64,000 bases of DNA from an uncultured Clostridia bacterium (GCA_934747765.1 CAKVGZ010000004.1:47627-111626), one strand, 5' to 3'. Numbered from the stretch's first letter, positions 1 through 7,678 are shown. The notes: generated by a model from the letters alone, not told the origin. A program made the numbers and translations.

Positions 1-291
1 TTTAACAAGTTTCTTTTCTTCCTTTTCAGCTTGTTTTTCATCTGAAAGAATGTCTTTAAACATTGATTTTACATCAAGTTCCAAATCGTCGTCATCTGAA
101 TCTTCAACTTGTTTTTTGTTATATTTTTCTGAACAATCATCTGAAATTGTAACCAAAACTTTTGCTTTTTTGAAAAGTCCGCCTTCTTCAAGAATTTTTA
201 TGTCAACATCTTCTCTCGAAGCATTCAATTCCAAAAGTGCGTTTTCGATTGCTTTTTCGATTGTTTTTCCAGTTGATTCACAACTTTTCAT
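1..291 (-). CDS. jag: Jag/SpoIIIJ-associated protein, N-terminal part (cut by window edge)
   Basis: The first 97 codons of a gene that continues beyond position 1. The visible part has the Jag_N pattern: a short lead, a KTIEKAIENALLEL helix, then an ILEEGGLFKKAKVLV segment ending near residue 50. An acidic/lysine-rich linker (DSDDDDLELD, then KQAEKEEKK) follows and would precede the KH and R3H RNA-binding domains outside the window. The start at 291 has a Shine-Dalgarno AAAGGAG 8-10 nt upstream. The gene lies 29 nt downstream of yidC on the same strand, the standard origin-region order rpmH-rnpA-yidD-yidC-jag. Jag family proteins (KhpB/EloR) are RNA-binding proteins linked to elongation and division in Firmicutes. 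The domain call is firm; the rest of the protein cannot be seen. Confidence 0.88.
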   Translation of the reverse strand, partial: MKSCESTGKTIEKAIENALLELNASREDVDIKILEEGGLFKKAKVLVTISDDCSEKYNKKQVEDSDDDDLELDVKSMFKDILSDEKQAEKEEKKLVK

Positions 292-320
292 TTTTTTCTC
301 CTTTTTAAAGGAAATTCCCT

Positions 321-1730
321 TTATCTTTTATAGGAAAGATTGTTGTCATCTTTTCCTTTTTTCGCTCTTCTTTTTTCAGCGATCTCGTCCCACTTTTTAA
401 TTCCAAAATTTATGAGAGGTGTTGTTGCAAGTCCAACAAGCGAACTTATGAAGATGTATAGAGCAAACACCGCGTTATATGATAATGTGATGTATCCCAT
501 TAATGCAGGAATCAAAACATACATCAAATAACTTCCAATTGGCTTTTTGGTTTTTTCTTCAGGTTGTTCTTTGTTTTTTCTCTTAAATTTGAGTTTTCCT
601 TGAGTTGCAAGAAGCGACAAAACATTGACTGCAACTGCAAGAATTGGAATTATCAAATAACCATTAACTCTATTTTCACCTTCAATTGCCGACATAATTT
701 GTTCATATTTTGCTTTGTCTTCAGCTTTTTTTGAACTTGGACGACTGTTGAAAGTTTCTGTTGTCACATCACTTGAATAGGTTATTCTTGCTAAACTGTT
801 GTATTCGTCAAAAGAAGTTGCTGATTTCTTCCAAGGCACATCACTCTTCCAAATGTTGTCAATCCAAAGCCAACTGTTTTTAACATTTTTATAGGTGCTT
901 AGAACTGCTGAATTGATTGGCGCCATTATTTCTTCAAGTGTTTTTCCGCCTGCGGCAGCTTCCATCTGCTCAATATTCTCTTGTTTTTTAACAGCCTCGT
1001 CGCCTGCTTTGGTTATTTCTTTGGCATTCTTTTCAACTGCATCTGTTCCAGCTTTTGTGACTGCAGATTTTTCTGCATCGCTTGCTTGAGTTTCAAAGTT
1101 CCAAGTTTCTTCGCCAGCATCTTTGTGAGATTTGATTATTTCTTCTTTCTTTGCATTTTCTGCGTTTGATTTTATTTCATTTCTCTTTGCTTCTTCGGCA
1201 CTGTTTCTGATTTCTAATTCTTTTGCAAGATATTTTTCATAATCTGTTTCAGTTGCAGAGTCGGCATATGCAACATTGTCAAATGTTTTTTCAAGTGCTT
1301 GATATTGTTCACCAACCTTGTAAGCAGCCATTGTGTTAAGCCCAGCAAAAAGTGTTATGAAAATGAAGAGTGTGAGCCCCATGTAAACCAGCATAATCAA
1401 ACACGAACCAGTGACATTGTAGTTATATTTTTTATACAACTCCATTGTTTTTTGATTCAGCATTTGTTTGTTATTGCCATATTTTTTTTGGAGTTTTTCA
1501 ACTTCTGGTTGAACAAGCGCTTGAACTTTTGTGTTCTTTGCTGAAATTTTTCTGTTGAAAAAATCCAACGGAAGCATAACTATTTTCAAAACTAAAGTGA
1601 AAACAATAATCGCCCAAGCATAGTTTGGAATTCCGTTGTGGAACGCCATTATAATTTTTTCCCAAACCCCGGTTGGCTGTTTGATTGCAACTGACGCAAA
1701 AAGGTTTGAAAGTTTGCTTATAAAAGCCAT
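321..1730 (-). CDS. yidC: YidC/Oxa1-family membrane protein insertase with large insert
   Basis: Inserts and folds membrane proteins, alone or with SecYEG. Five hydrophobic segments are visible at about residues 36-56, 109-129, 357-376, 399-416 and 418-437, with the basic cytoplasmic hairpin at about 57-108. The conserved positive residue of the first core helix, normally Arg, is Lys49 (VLKIVMLPL). Between helices 2 and 3 lies an insert of roughly 225 residues (131-356), very rich in Glu, Lys and Ala and probably partly coiled coil, so the protein is 469 residues against about 260-280 for typical Firmicutes YidC1/SpoIIIJ. The usual N-terminal lipoprotein signal is absent. The start has an AAGGAG site and overlaps the end of yidD by 13 nt, indicating one operon rpmH-rnpA-yidD-yidC-jag. 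Confidence 0.93.
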   Translation of the reverse strand: MAFISKLSNLFASVAIKQPTGVWEKIIMAFHNGIPNYAWAIIVFTLVLKIVMLPLDFFNRKISAKNTKVQALVQPEVEKLQKKYGNNKQMLNQKTMELYKKYNYNVTGSCLIMLVYMGLTLFIFITLFAGLNTMAAYKVGEQYQALEKTFDNVAYADSATETDYEKYLAKELEIRNSAEEAKRNEIKSNAENAKKEEIIKSHKDAGEETWNFETQASDAEKSAVTKAGTDAVEKNAKEITKAGDEAVKKQENIEQMEAAAGGKTLEEIMAPINSAVLSTYKNVKNSWLWIDNIWKSDVPWKKSATSFDEYNSLARITYSSDVTTETFNSRPSSKKAEDKAKYEQIMSAIEGENRVNGYLIIPILAVAVNVLSLLATQGKLKFKRKNKEQPEEKTKKPIGSYLMYVLIPALMGYITLSYNAVFALYIFISSLVGLATTPLINFGIKKWDEIAEKRRAKKGKDDNNLSYKR

Positions 1731-1993
1731 TTTAATTCTCCTTTAATATTCAGAGGAATTGGGTCGAAACCCGTTTTCCCGCCTGGTCGACATCTCAAAA
1801 TTCTTTTAACAGCCAATAATGTACCTTTAACAATCCCAAATTCTTTGATAGCTTGCTCTGCGTAGGTCGAACACGTGGGCGTGAAGCGACATGTTTTTGG
1901 CAGAAACGGACTTATACAAAATTTGTAGAATTTTATCAGTCCAATAAAAATAAGCCTAATTGGATAGGTCAAAATTTTCAGAAATGTTTTCAT
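1718..1993 (-). CDS. yidD: Membrane protein insertion efficiency factor YidD
   Basis: A 91-residue member of the YidD (DUF37) family, a small membrane-associated protein that assists YidC/Sec insertion. The family core is complete: FYKFCISPFLPKTCRF followed by TPTCSTYAEQAI, then KRILRCRPGGKTGFDPIP, including the conserved cysteines. The N-terminal 20 residues are hydrophobic and amphipathic. The gene starts directly after the rnpA stop and overlaps the yidC start by 13 nt, so translation is probably coupled within the operon. The Shine-Dalgarno is weak (AAAGG about 11 nt upstream), consistent with coupling. Confidence 0.95.
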   Translation of the reverse strand: MKTFLKILTYPIRLIFIGLIKFYKFCISPFLPKTCRFTPTCSTYAEQAIKEFGIVKGTLLAVKRILRCRPGGKTGFDPIPLNIKGELKWLL

Positions 1994-2356
1994 CTATATA
2001 TTGCCTTTTGGCGAATTTTCAATGTAAAGTCCTGCTTTTTTTAGTAAAGCAACAATTTTTTCTCTGACAGAATTGAAGTTTTCTTGGTCTATCCCTTCGC
2101 GAGCAATGAAAATGTAGTTAAATCCTTCGTTGAAATGATTAAGTTCAATTCTGCATGCTTCTCTCAGCATTCTTTTAACTTTGCTACGAGTCACACTGTT
2201 TCCTATTTTTTTGCTGACAGTGAACCCAATTTTGTATGGATTGTATTTTGTTTTTATATAGCTCATCGAGAGCTTATTTTCATGTTTAACCTGACCGTGT
2301 TTGTAGATGTAACTGAATTGTTTGTTTTTTTTCAGACGGTTTTGTTTAGGTAGCAT
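1994..2356 (-). CDS. rnpA: Ribonuclease P protein component
   Basis: The protein subunit of RNase P, which binds the catalytic RNA and the 5' leader of precursor tRNAs. At 120 residues it is of normal length. The N-terminal part has the family lead (LPKQNRLKKNKQFSYIYKHG) and the central RNR motif region is intact (SKKIGNSVTRSKVKRMLREACR). The start ATG at 2356 is preceded by a clear GGGAGG site in the 15-nt gap to rpmH. It sits between rpmH and yidD in the conserved order. Confidence 0.97.
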   Translation of the reverse strand: MLPKQNRLKKNKQFSYIYKHGQVKHENKLSMSYIKTKYNPYKIGFTVSKKIGNSVTRSKVKRMLREACRIELNHFNEGFNYIFIAREGIDQENFNSVREKIVALLKKAGLYIENSPKGNI

Positions 2357-2371
2357 ATTTTCGCCTCCCTA

Positions 2372-2506
2372 CTATGCAGAAAGTTTTGCTCTGCCTCTGT
2401 TTCTACGTCTTTTGATTACGTTTCTTCCGCCTTGAGTTTTCATTCTTGCACGGAAACCATGAACTTTGCTTCTTTGACGTTTCTTTGGTTGATATGTTCT
2501 TTTCAT
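2372..2506 (-). CDS. rpmH: 50S ribosomal protein bL34
   Basis: A 44-residue, strongly basic protein beginning [19 protein letters not shown] and continuing [20 protein letters not shown], which matches bL34 along its whole length. The start at 2506 has a perfect Shine-Dalgarno (CAGGAGGG) 5-6 nt upstream. It is the first gene of the minus-strand operon that runs through rnpA, yidD, yidC and jag, and it faces dnaA across the candidate origin. Confidence 0.98.
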   Translation of the reverse strand: MKRTYQPKKRQRSKVHGFRARMKTQGGRNVIKRRRNRGRAKLSA

Positions 2507-2682
2507 TTTTCCCTCCTGTTAAAATCCCATAAAAAAGTTATAACTTTTCCACAAGTTGATTTATTATATATTAATAACAATTTAATGTCAAACTATTTTT
2601 CACAAAGAAAATTGTGGATAACTTGAAAAGTTGTTGCGCAATTTTGATTTTTTTGTGATATAATGTTTTTCGAGGTTAAAAA
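2507..2682. other. Candidate oriC segment between rpmH and dnaA
   Basis: A 176-bp AT-rich non-coding stretch in the classical bacterial origin position. It contains one perfect DnaA box, TTATCCACA, on the minus strand at 2613-2621, and a one-mismatch box TTTTCCACA on the plus strand at 2545-2553. A weaker TTTTTCACA lies at 2597-2605. The TTATATATTAATAACA tract between the boxes is a possible unwinding element. Established knowledge places origins at dnaA in most Firmicutes; whether this one is active is inference. A second box-containing segment lies before dnaN. Confidence 0.6.
2656..2664 (+). promoter_or_regulatory. Extended -10 promoter of dnaA
   Basis: TGATATAAT is a perfect extended -10 box. 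The -35 is weak (TTGCGC 19 bp upstream). Transcription would begin near 2671, followed by a GAGG ribosome-binding site and the dnaA ATG. The perfect DnaA box lies 35 bp upstream, so autoregulation is plausible. Confidence 0.6.
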
Positions 2683-4047
2683 ATGAAAGAACTACAAGAT
2701 TTATGGAAACAAGTATTGAACAAAATTGAAATTATGGTCAGCGCCGTTTCGTTTGAACTATGGATTGAACCGCTTGAAGTTTTGGACTTTCCTAATTCGG
2801 AGAAATTGATTGTTGTTGCAAACACAGAATATGCAAAAAAACAACTTCTTAAACGTCATAACGAACAACTCCAAGAAGCCGTTCACGAAGTTTTTGGCGA
2901 TGAAGTTTCTTTTGAAGTGTTGGACCCAATTGAGAAAAAAGAATATTTGAAAAAGAACAAGCCTGATGCAAACAAAACTGTTATCAGCAAAGAAGAAGAA
3001 CATCAAAACACATTTAATCCAAAATACACTTTTGACAACTTTGTTGTTGGAAAATGCAATCAAATTGTTTATGCTGCCGCACACTCCGTTGCCGAAAATC
3101 CAGGGAAACGTTTCAATCCACTTTTCATATATGGTGGTGTTGGACTTGGAAAAACCCACCTTCTTCATGCAATTGGAAATTACATTGCAAGCGAAAATCC
3201 TGACCTGCAAATCAAATATGTCACTTGCGAACAATTCACAAATGACTACATCAATTCGCTTCATGGTTCCGCAAAAGAATTGAACATCAACAAATTCAGA
3301 GAAAAATATCGTTTGACTGATGTGTTGATGGTTGATGACATTCAGTTTATCAGCAACAAAAATGAAACCCAAGAAGAATTTTTCCACACGTTCAATGATT
3401 TGTTCCAAAACAACAAACAAATCATAATTGCATCTGACCGACCACCAAAAGACATTGCAACTTTGAGTGACCGTTTAAAATCGCGTTTTGCAAGTGGATT
3501 CATTCAGGACATGCAAATTCCAGACTTTGAAACACGTGTTGCAATTTTGAGAAAAAAAGCGCAACTGGAAAAATTTTCGATTGATGACGAAGTCATAAAT
3601 TTCATCGCAGAAAAGGTTGACACCAACATCCGTGAAATGGAAGGACTTTTGACAAAAGTATATTTCTTTGCAACTTTGCTTGGCAAAAAAACTGCAACTT
3701 TGGAAGAAGCAAAAGAAGCATTCAAAGAAGACATGGACGAAAAACGTGATGACCTTTCGCCAGAAACAATTATTAATGCAGTTTGTAAATATTTTTCAGT
3801 TTCAAAAGCCGACCTTGTTGGCAAAAAGAAAAACAAAGAAATTGTTGAACCAAGAATGATTGCAATATATTTAACTTGTGAAATGTTGGATCTTCCACTT
3901 GTTGCAATTGGAAAAACTTTTGGTGGACGTGACCACACAACCATCATTCATGCGCGCGAAAAAATAACTGAACAAATTAAAGAAAATGGAAAAATAAAAT
4001 CACTTGTTGGCGCTGTTAAAGAAATAATTAATAATGATAATAATTAA
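2683..4047 (+). CDS. dnaA: Chromosomal replication initiator protein DnaA
   Basis: An AAA+ ATPase that binds DnaA boxes and opens the origin. At 454 residues it is of normal length. Domain I begins LQDLWKQVLNKIE; the AAA+ core starts with YTFDNFVVGKCNQ; Walker A GGVGLGKTH lies near residue 150 and Walker B VLMVDDIQFI near 217; the C-terminal DnaA-box-binding helix-turn-helix carries the signature GGRDHTTIIHA near 413. The ATG has a GAGG site 8 nt upstream. Unlike the usual arrangement, dnaN does not follow directly: three unrelated genes intervene. An AT-rich terminator follows. Confidence 0.99.
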   Translation: MKELQDLWKQVLNKIEIMVSAVSFELWIEPLEVLDFPNSEKLIVVANTEYAKKQLLKRHNEQLQEAVHEVFGDEVSFEVLDPIEKKEYLKKNKPDANKTVISKEEEHQNTFNPKYTFDNFVVGKCNQIVYAAAHSVAENPGKRFNPLFIYGGVGLGKTHLLHAIGNYIASENPDLQIKYVTCEQFTNDYINSLHGSAKELNINKFREKYRLTDVLMVDDIQFISNKNETQEEFFHTFNDLFQNNKQIIIASDRPPKDIATLSDRLKSRFASGFIQDMQIPDFETRVAILRKKAQLEKFSIDDEVINFIAEKVDTNIREMEGLLTKVYFFATLLGKKTATLEEAKEAFKEDMDEKRDDLSPETIINAVCKYFSVSKADLVGKKKNKEIVEPRMIAIYLTCEMLDLPLVAIGKTFGGRDHTTIIHAREKITEQIKENGKIKSLVGAVKEIINNDNN

Positions 4048-4060
4048 AAATTAATAAAAT

Positions 4061-4100
4061 AAAAAAAGAATATAATTTTAATTAAATATATTCTTTTTTT
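4061..4100 (+). terminator. AT-rich terminator after dnaA
   Basis: A 14-bp inverted repeat, AAAAAAAGAATATA at 4061-4074 with its complement at 4087-4100 ending in a T run. The stem is AT-only apart from one pair, so efficiency is uncertain. Downstream to 4158 there is only T-tract-rich non-coding sequence. Confidence 0.55.
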
Positions 4101-4158
4101 TGTTAAATTAATGTTTTTTTTGTTAAAAATGTGATTTTTTTAGCAAAAATGCGTTTTT

Positions 4159-4821
4159 TTATTTAATTAAATCAATTAAATAATCAATTACTCTTTCCAT
4201 TGCCTCATTTATTTTTTCTTTTTTTTCTTTTGTCACTTTTGAAAGAACATAGTCCACAAGTGGAATTCTTTCATCCCTGCCAATTCCAATTCTTATTCTT
4301 TTGAAGTTTTGAGATTTCAAAAGTTCAACAATATTTTTCAATCCATTGTGAGTTCCGCCACTTCCGTTTTCCCTATATCTATAAGTTCCTGCGTCAATGT
4401 CAATGTCATCTAAAACAATCAAAATTTCGTCAAGTGAAAACTTGTATTTTTTCACTAGTTCCAAAACTGCTTCACCACTCAAATTCATGTATGTTTGAGG
4501 CTTTGCAATTATAATTTTTTTCTTCACAATTTTAGGAATCATCTTTCCTGTTTTTGGGTCAATTTCAATTTCTTCTTTTTCAACAAAACCCTCTCCAGTC
4601 AAACTTTTGCATTCTTTCTTTTTAACCTTAATGTCAAGTTTTGCTGACAACTTATCAATGAAACAAAAACCTATATTATGATAGGTGTCAAAATATTTTT
4701 TTTCTGGATTTCCAAGCCCCACAATCAGTTTAATATCTTTCGAGTCTTTTTTCTCTTTTAACGGTTTTGTTTTTATGGAAATTTGTTCCCAAATATTAAT
4801 TTTTGTTTCTTCAATTATCAT
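4159..4821 (-). CDS. pth: Peptidyl-tRNA hydrolase
   Basis: Releases peptides from prematurely dropped peptidyl-tRNA. The family core starts LIVGLGNPEKKY; the catalytic His is in DTYHNIGF; the substrate-contact Asn is in PQTYMNLSG; the LDDIDID and GGTHNGLKNI motifs are intact. I choose the ATG at 4821 (220 residues): further upstream in-frame sequence runs across the divergent gene at 4902 and the promoter, and does not look like Pth. Even so the N-terminus is about 31 residues longer than usual, and there is a charged insert of roughly 20 residues (EKEEIEIDPKTGKMIPKI) before the PQTYMNLSG motif. No Shine-Dalgarno is present; a perfectly spaced promoter ends 6 nt before the ATG, so the mRNA is probably leaderless. 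Confidence 0.93.
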   Translation of the reverse strand: MIIEETKINIWEQISIKTKPLKEKKDSKDIKLIVGLGNPEKKYFDTYHNIGFCFIDKLSAKLDIKVKKKECKSLTGEGFVEKEEIEIDPKTGKMIPKIVKKKIIIAKPQTYMNLSGEAVLELVKKYKFSLDEILIVLDDIDIDAGTYRYRENGSGGTHNGLKNIVELLKSQNFKRIRIGIGRDERIPLVDYVLSKVTKEKKEKINEAMERVIDYLIDLIK

Positions 4822-4827
4822 ATAAAT

Positions 4828-4856
4828 ATTATACACTTTAGCAGAAAAAATGTAAA
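4828..4856 (-). promoter_or_regulatory. Promoter of pth, predicting a leaderless mRNA
   Basis: On the minus strand TTTACA (4851-4856), a 17-bp spacer, and TATAAT (4828-4833). Only six bases separate the -10 box from the ATG at 4821, so the transcription start should coincide with the start codon. Confidence 0.75.
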
Positions 4857-4901
4857 TCATAAAACAAAACTTTTTGGACAAAATAATCCAGGGAGGATTA
4901 T

Positions 4902-5081
4902 ATGGAAAAAGATACATGCAAAACAAACAAAGGTGTGTGCTGTGACGTTTGCGACTGTGTTCATAATCTTGACGGATGCAATTGCGAAATGGACACAATC
5001 AAAGTTACAAAAGGAAAAACTGATGAAGCACATTTCTGCAAAACTTATGCTTGTAAAGATTCTTGCGACTGTAAAAAATAA
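4902..5081 (+). CDS. Small cysteine-rich DUF1540-like protein
   Basis: A 59-residue protein with twelve cysteines, beginning MEKDTCKTNKGVCCDVCDC. The arrangement CDVCDCVHNLDGCNCEMDTIKV followed by FCKTYACKD resembles DUF1540, a short Cys-rich family of Clostridia and Bacilli that may bind metal; the function is unknown. The start has a strong GGGAGG site 6 nt upstream, and the gene ends at a good terminator. It is divergent from pth, with 80 bp between the two start codons. Too short for many gene callers but well supported by the ribosome-binding site and the cysteine pattern. Confidence 0.82.
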   Translation: MEKDTCKTNKGVCCDVCDCVHNLDGCNCEMDTIKVTKGKTDEAHFCKTYACKDSCDCKK

Positions 5082-5104
5082 AAAGACGATTTTCGTCTTT
5101 TTTT
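5081..5104 (+). terminator. Terminator of the Cys-rich gene
   Basis: A 9-bp stem AAAAGACGA / TCGTCTTTT with a 3-nt loop and a trailing T run, starting at the last base of the stop codon. Confidence 0.8.
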
Positions 5105-5109
5105 ATTAA

Positions 5110-5137
5110 AAAAAACTGGAAATTCATCCAGTTTTTT
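5110..5137 (-). terminator. Terminator of the PrsA-like gene
   Basis: An inverted repeat AAAAAACTGGA (5110-5120) and TCCAGTTTTTT (5127-5137) with a 6-nt loop. Read on the minus strand it ends in a T run and overlaps the stop codon of the gene. Confidence 0.75.
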
Positions 5138-7298
5138 ATCCTAATAAATCTTTTATCACACTTTGGTTTGGAGTTAAGTCAATGTCTTTCATAACTTCTT
5201 TTTCATATATATTTATTTTTTCTTCATATAATGAGTTATAATAGTCTTCAAAAATCAAATCGAAAAGTGTTTTATTCATTGTAAGTCCAAGTCTACATTG
5301 AGTCATTTTCACAAGTGAATAGAATTTTGCATTTCCATTGTTTGTTTCTTCGGCAAACAAATCATCTATTGTGAACTTATTATTATCGAAGCATTCAAAC
5401 AAATTGTTTACTTTTCCAGCATACATCATAACTGAATATCCTGTGCTTCCAGATTGCAATTTATCTTTATTTTCTGAAGTTTTCCAGCTTTCCATTATTG
5501 TTGTGTCAACTTCTGTTATGTTTCCTTTTGAGAAAAGTTCACGTGCTTTTTCTGTGAACGATTTGACGAAACCGTTGTCGGTGTCTTTATCTCCCATTGC
5601 ATACAAATACCAGTTTTCGCTTGTTGTTCCAAAGTAGGACTTTTGAATTTGAATTGTTCCTGTATCTTGACTATATTTATAGATATATTCGTTGAACTTG
5701 TCCGCTCTTTCGTTATTGAACGCCAATTCAAGTTCATCCAAAACCTGTTGACTTTTTCCTTCACTAACGGCTTTTGTTATGATTCCATCCTCTGTTGGAG
5801 TGTATTCTTTCCCATTGAGAGTTATTGCTGTTCCGCTTTGACCTTTATATTTAAGATAAATATCTGCAAGGTCTTTATACAGCGAAGCAATCATTTCCTG
5901 AACTGTCATAACATCTTTTGTTACATAACCTTCGGAATCTCTTTCGCTGACCATCAAAAGTTTTGAACCAATTATCGTTAACAGGTTTTCTTCATATTGT
6001 TCTTTTGTTATTGTTCCATTTTTTAATTTTTGTTGTTCATCAATTACTTTTGAAATTACACTTTCTGAAACATTTGGAACAATTTTATAGTATTCATTTA
6101 AATAGTAAGATTCATCTTTTCCGTTCGCTTCGCAGAATTCTTTGAGTTCATTGATTTTTTGAATTTGAATGTCTGTGAATTTAACAACTATGTGTGTTAC
6201 ATAGAAGAAATTTTCGGTTGTTTTTGGAACATAGAAAACATCTGAAATCGATTTTGATGGAGTTGAATAGTTTCCATACTGGTTTGCTGAACCCACAGTT
6301 TTTGTTAATTCATTAATAAATGCATCATCATCTTTAAAATATCTATCATAACTACCTTTAACTTTTGATAAATATAACTTCAAAAAGTCTTCTTCGCTGA
6401 TGGTTATATCTTTTGTTTTATATTCATAGAGTTTTGTTATTAACATATTATCATACAAAATTCCATAAATGCGTTCAATTTCTCTTGTTAAAACATCTTT
6501 TTCGGATGTTGAAAGATTTTTTCCTTCTTCATTCTTTTTTAATTTTTCAATGTATCTTCTAACAGCTTCCTTCGATATTATTTTTGCTTCTTTTTCTTCA
6601 TCTGTTAATGTTTCTTTGTCGCTGAAATATTTTTCTTTGTCTAATTTGTTATATATATATTCAATTTTGTAAACAGCAACTGAACTATCTGTGTATGATC
6701 CAATTTCACTTTCTGGAACATATTCATAGTTTTCTTTGCCATCTTTATCTTTTCTTATTAATATTTGTTTTACGATTTTAATTTCATATTGATTGGTTGT
6801 TTCATTAAATACAACTTCCGCTTTCTTTTCATAAGGAGTGTAGACAAACTGACTTTCTTGAGTTTTTTCTTCCGATTTATCTCCGTTTGTTTCTTCTTTA
6901 TTTAGCAATTTCTTAACTTCTTTTTCGAATGATTCAATGTTAGAAATTAAGGAATTATATGTTGTGTTCCATAAGTAATTTTTTTCAGTGTTAGATAAAA
7001 CAATTTTTCCTTCTTCAACAAGTTTTTTTGCATCTTCTATATATAATTTTTTTGCAACCAAATATTCAATCAAAGAACTTATTGCTTTGTTACTATCGCC
7101 ATTTGATTGATTATAGAATGTGCTGTAATAATTGTTATAACCTTTAACAAATTCTTCTCTTGTTAAAGTTACCTTCTCTGACGAAATTACTTTTTGATTA
7201 CTAATTGCATTTTTATTTTCCGGAAAAAGCCCGCATCCAGCAAAACAAAAGCAAACACAAAGTAACATAGCAAATATAGATAATATAGATTTTTTCAC
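5136..7298 (-). CDS. PrsA/SurA-like lipoprotein foldase, enlarged
   Basis: A probable extracytoplasmic foldase of the SurA/PrsA type. I choose the GTG at 7298 (720 residues), which has GGAG 9 nt upstream; a longer start at 7331 would overlap the -10 promoter box. The N-terminus is a lipoprotein signal (hydrophobic stretch, lipobox FAGC). A SurA_N-like segment follows (REEFVKGYNNYYS and SSLIEYLVAKKLYIEDAKK). A parvulin-like part begins at VTHIVVKF and resumes much later near FVKSFTEKARELFSKG and GYSVMMYAGKV, so the rotamase fold seems split by long inserts. At over 700 residues it is more than twice the length of B. subtilis PrsA. The foldase role is inference; peptidyl-prolyl isomerase activity is uncertain because the core is divergent. 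Confidence 0.72.
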   Translation of the reverse strand: MKKSILSIFAMLLCVCFCFAGCGLFPENKNAISNQKVISSEKVTLTREEFVKGYNNYYSTFYNQSNGDSNKAISSLIEYLVAKKLYIEDAKKLVEEGKIVLSNTEKNYLWNTTYNSLISNIESFEKEVKKLLNKEETNGDKSEEKTQESQFVYTPYEKKAEVVFNETTNQYEIKIVKQILIRKDKDGKENYEYVPESEIGSYTDSSVAVYKIEYIYNKLDKEKYFSDKETLTDEEKEAKIISKEAVRRYIEKLKKNEEGKNLSTSEKDVLTREIERIYGILYDNMLITKLYEYKTKDITISEEDFLKLYLSKVKGSYDRYFKDDDAFINELTKTVGSANQYGNYSTPSKSISDVFYVPKTTENFFYVTHIVVKFTDIQIQKINELKEFCEANGKDESYYLNEYYKIVPNVSESVISKVIDEQQKLKNGTITKEQYEENLLTIIGSKLLMVSERDSEGYVTKDVMTVQEMIASLYKDLADIYLKYKGQSGTAITLNGKEYTPTEDGIITKAVSEGKSQQVLDELELAFNNERADKFNEYIYKYSQDTGTIQIQKSYFGTTSENWYLYAMGDKDTDNGFVKSFTEKARELFSKGNITEVDTTIMESWKTSENKDKLQSGSTGYSVMMYAGKVNNLFECFDNNKFTIDDLFAEETNNGNAKFYSLVKMTQCRLGLTMNKTLFDLIFEDYYNSLYEEKINIYEKEVMKDIDLTPNQSVIKDLLG

Positions 7299-7330
7299 TT
7301 TTTCACACTCCAAACTAATTTTGCTCTCCA

Positions 7331-7358
7331 ATTATACAACAATTATTTCCATTGTCAA
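7331..7358 (-). promoter_or_regulatory. Promoter of the PrsA-like gene
   Basis: Minus-strand TTGACA (7353-7358), 16-bp spacer, TATAAT (7331-7336), both perfect. The predicted transcript start near 7324 gives a short leader with the GGAG site, supporting the GTG start at 7298. Confidence 0.85.
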
Positions 7359-7621
7359 AACAAAAAATATTACAATTCTAACAAAATTGTTGAATTGTTA
7401 ATAACTTTTCTTTTTTCTCAACAAGTTGTTCACATTTTTCTATTTCTATTTTTCCCAACTTGTTGTGTTTTTTTCAATCTACTTTTTTTGTTTCACACTA
7501 TTTATGGAATTTTTTTTACTTGTTCACATTTCCACATTCTTTATTAAGACTACTATTATTTAATAATATATAAATAAAAGAAAACTCCACCAAATTTTGT
7601 TTAATATATTTTGAAAATAAG
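7359..7621. other. AT-rich intergenic segment upstream of dnaN, possible origin element
   Basis: About 260 bp without a gene. It has two TTGTTCACA sequences (7426-7434 and 7520-7528), each one mismatch from a degenerate DnaA box TTATNCACA. It also has an inverted repeat CAACAAGTTG (7419-7428) and CAACTTGTTG (7456-7465), plus long T tracts. In Firmicutes the dnaA-dnaN gap often carries the unwinding element, but here dnaN has moved away from dnaA. The origin role is inference. Confidence 0.4.
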
Positions 7622-7650
7622 TTGAAAAAATGTAAACAATTTGATATAAT
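7622..7650 (+). promoter_or_regulatory. Promoter of dnaN
   Basis: TTGAAA (7622-7627), 17-bp spacer, TATAAT (7645-7650) with the extended -10 bases TGA just before it. dnaN therefore has its own promoter and does not depend on read-through from dnaA. Confidence 0.85.
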
Positions 7651-7678
7651 AAAAAAGATATATAAGGAGAGAAAACAA

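Noticed and set aside
2758..3420. Long minus-strand frame opposite dnaA
   Set aside because: It lies entirely antisense to a clear gene, has no ribosome-binding site and reflects low-GC codon pattern; treated as a shadow. Similar antisense frames elsewhere were dropped.
4822..4998. N-terminal extension of the pth reading frame beyond 4821
   Set aside because: It would run across the pth promoter and the divergent Cys-rich gene, and its sequence lacks Pth character; the ATG at 4821 is preferred.
5136..7331. Longer PrsA-like protein starting at 7331
   Set aside because: That start overlaps the perfect -10 box; GTG at 7298 has a Shine-Dalgarno and a full signal peptide.
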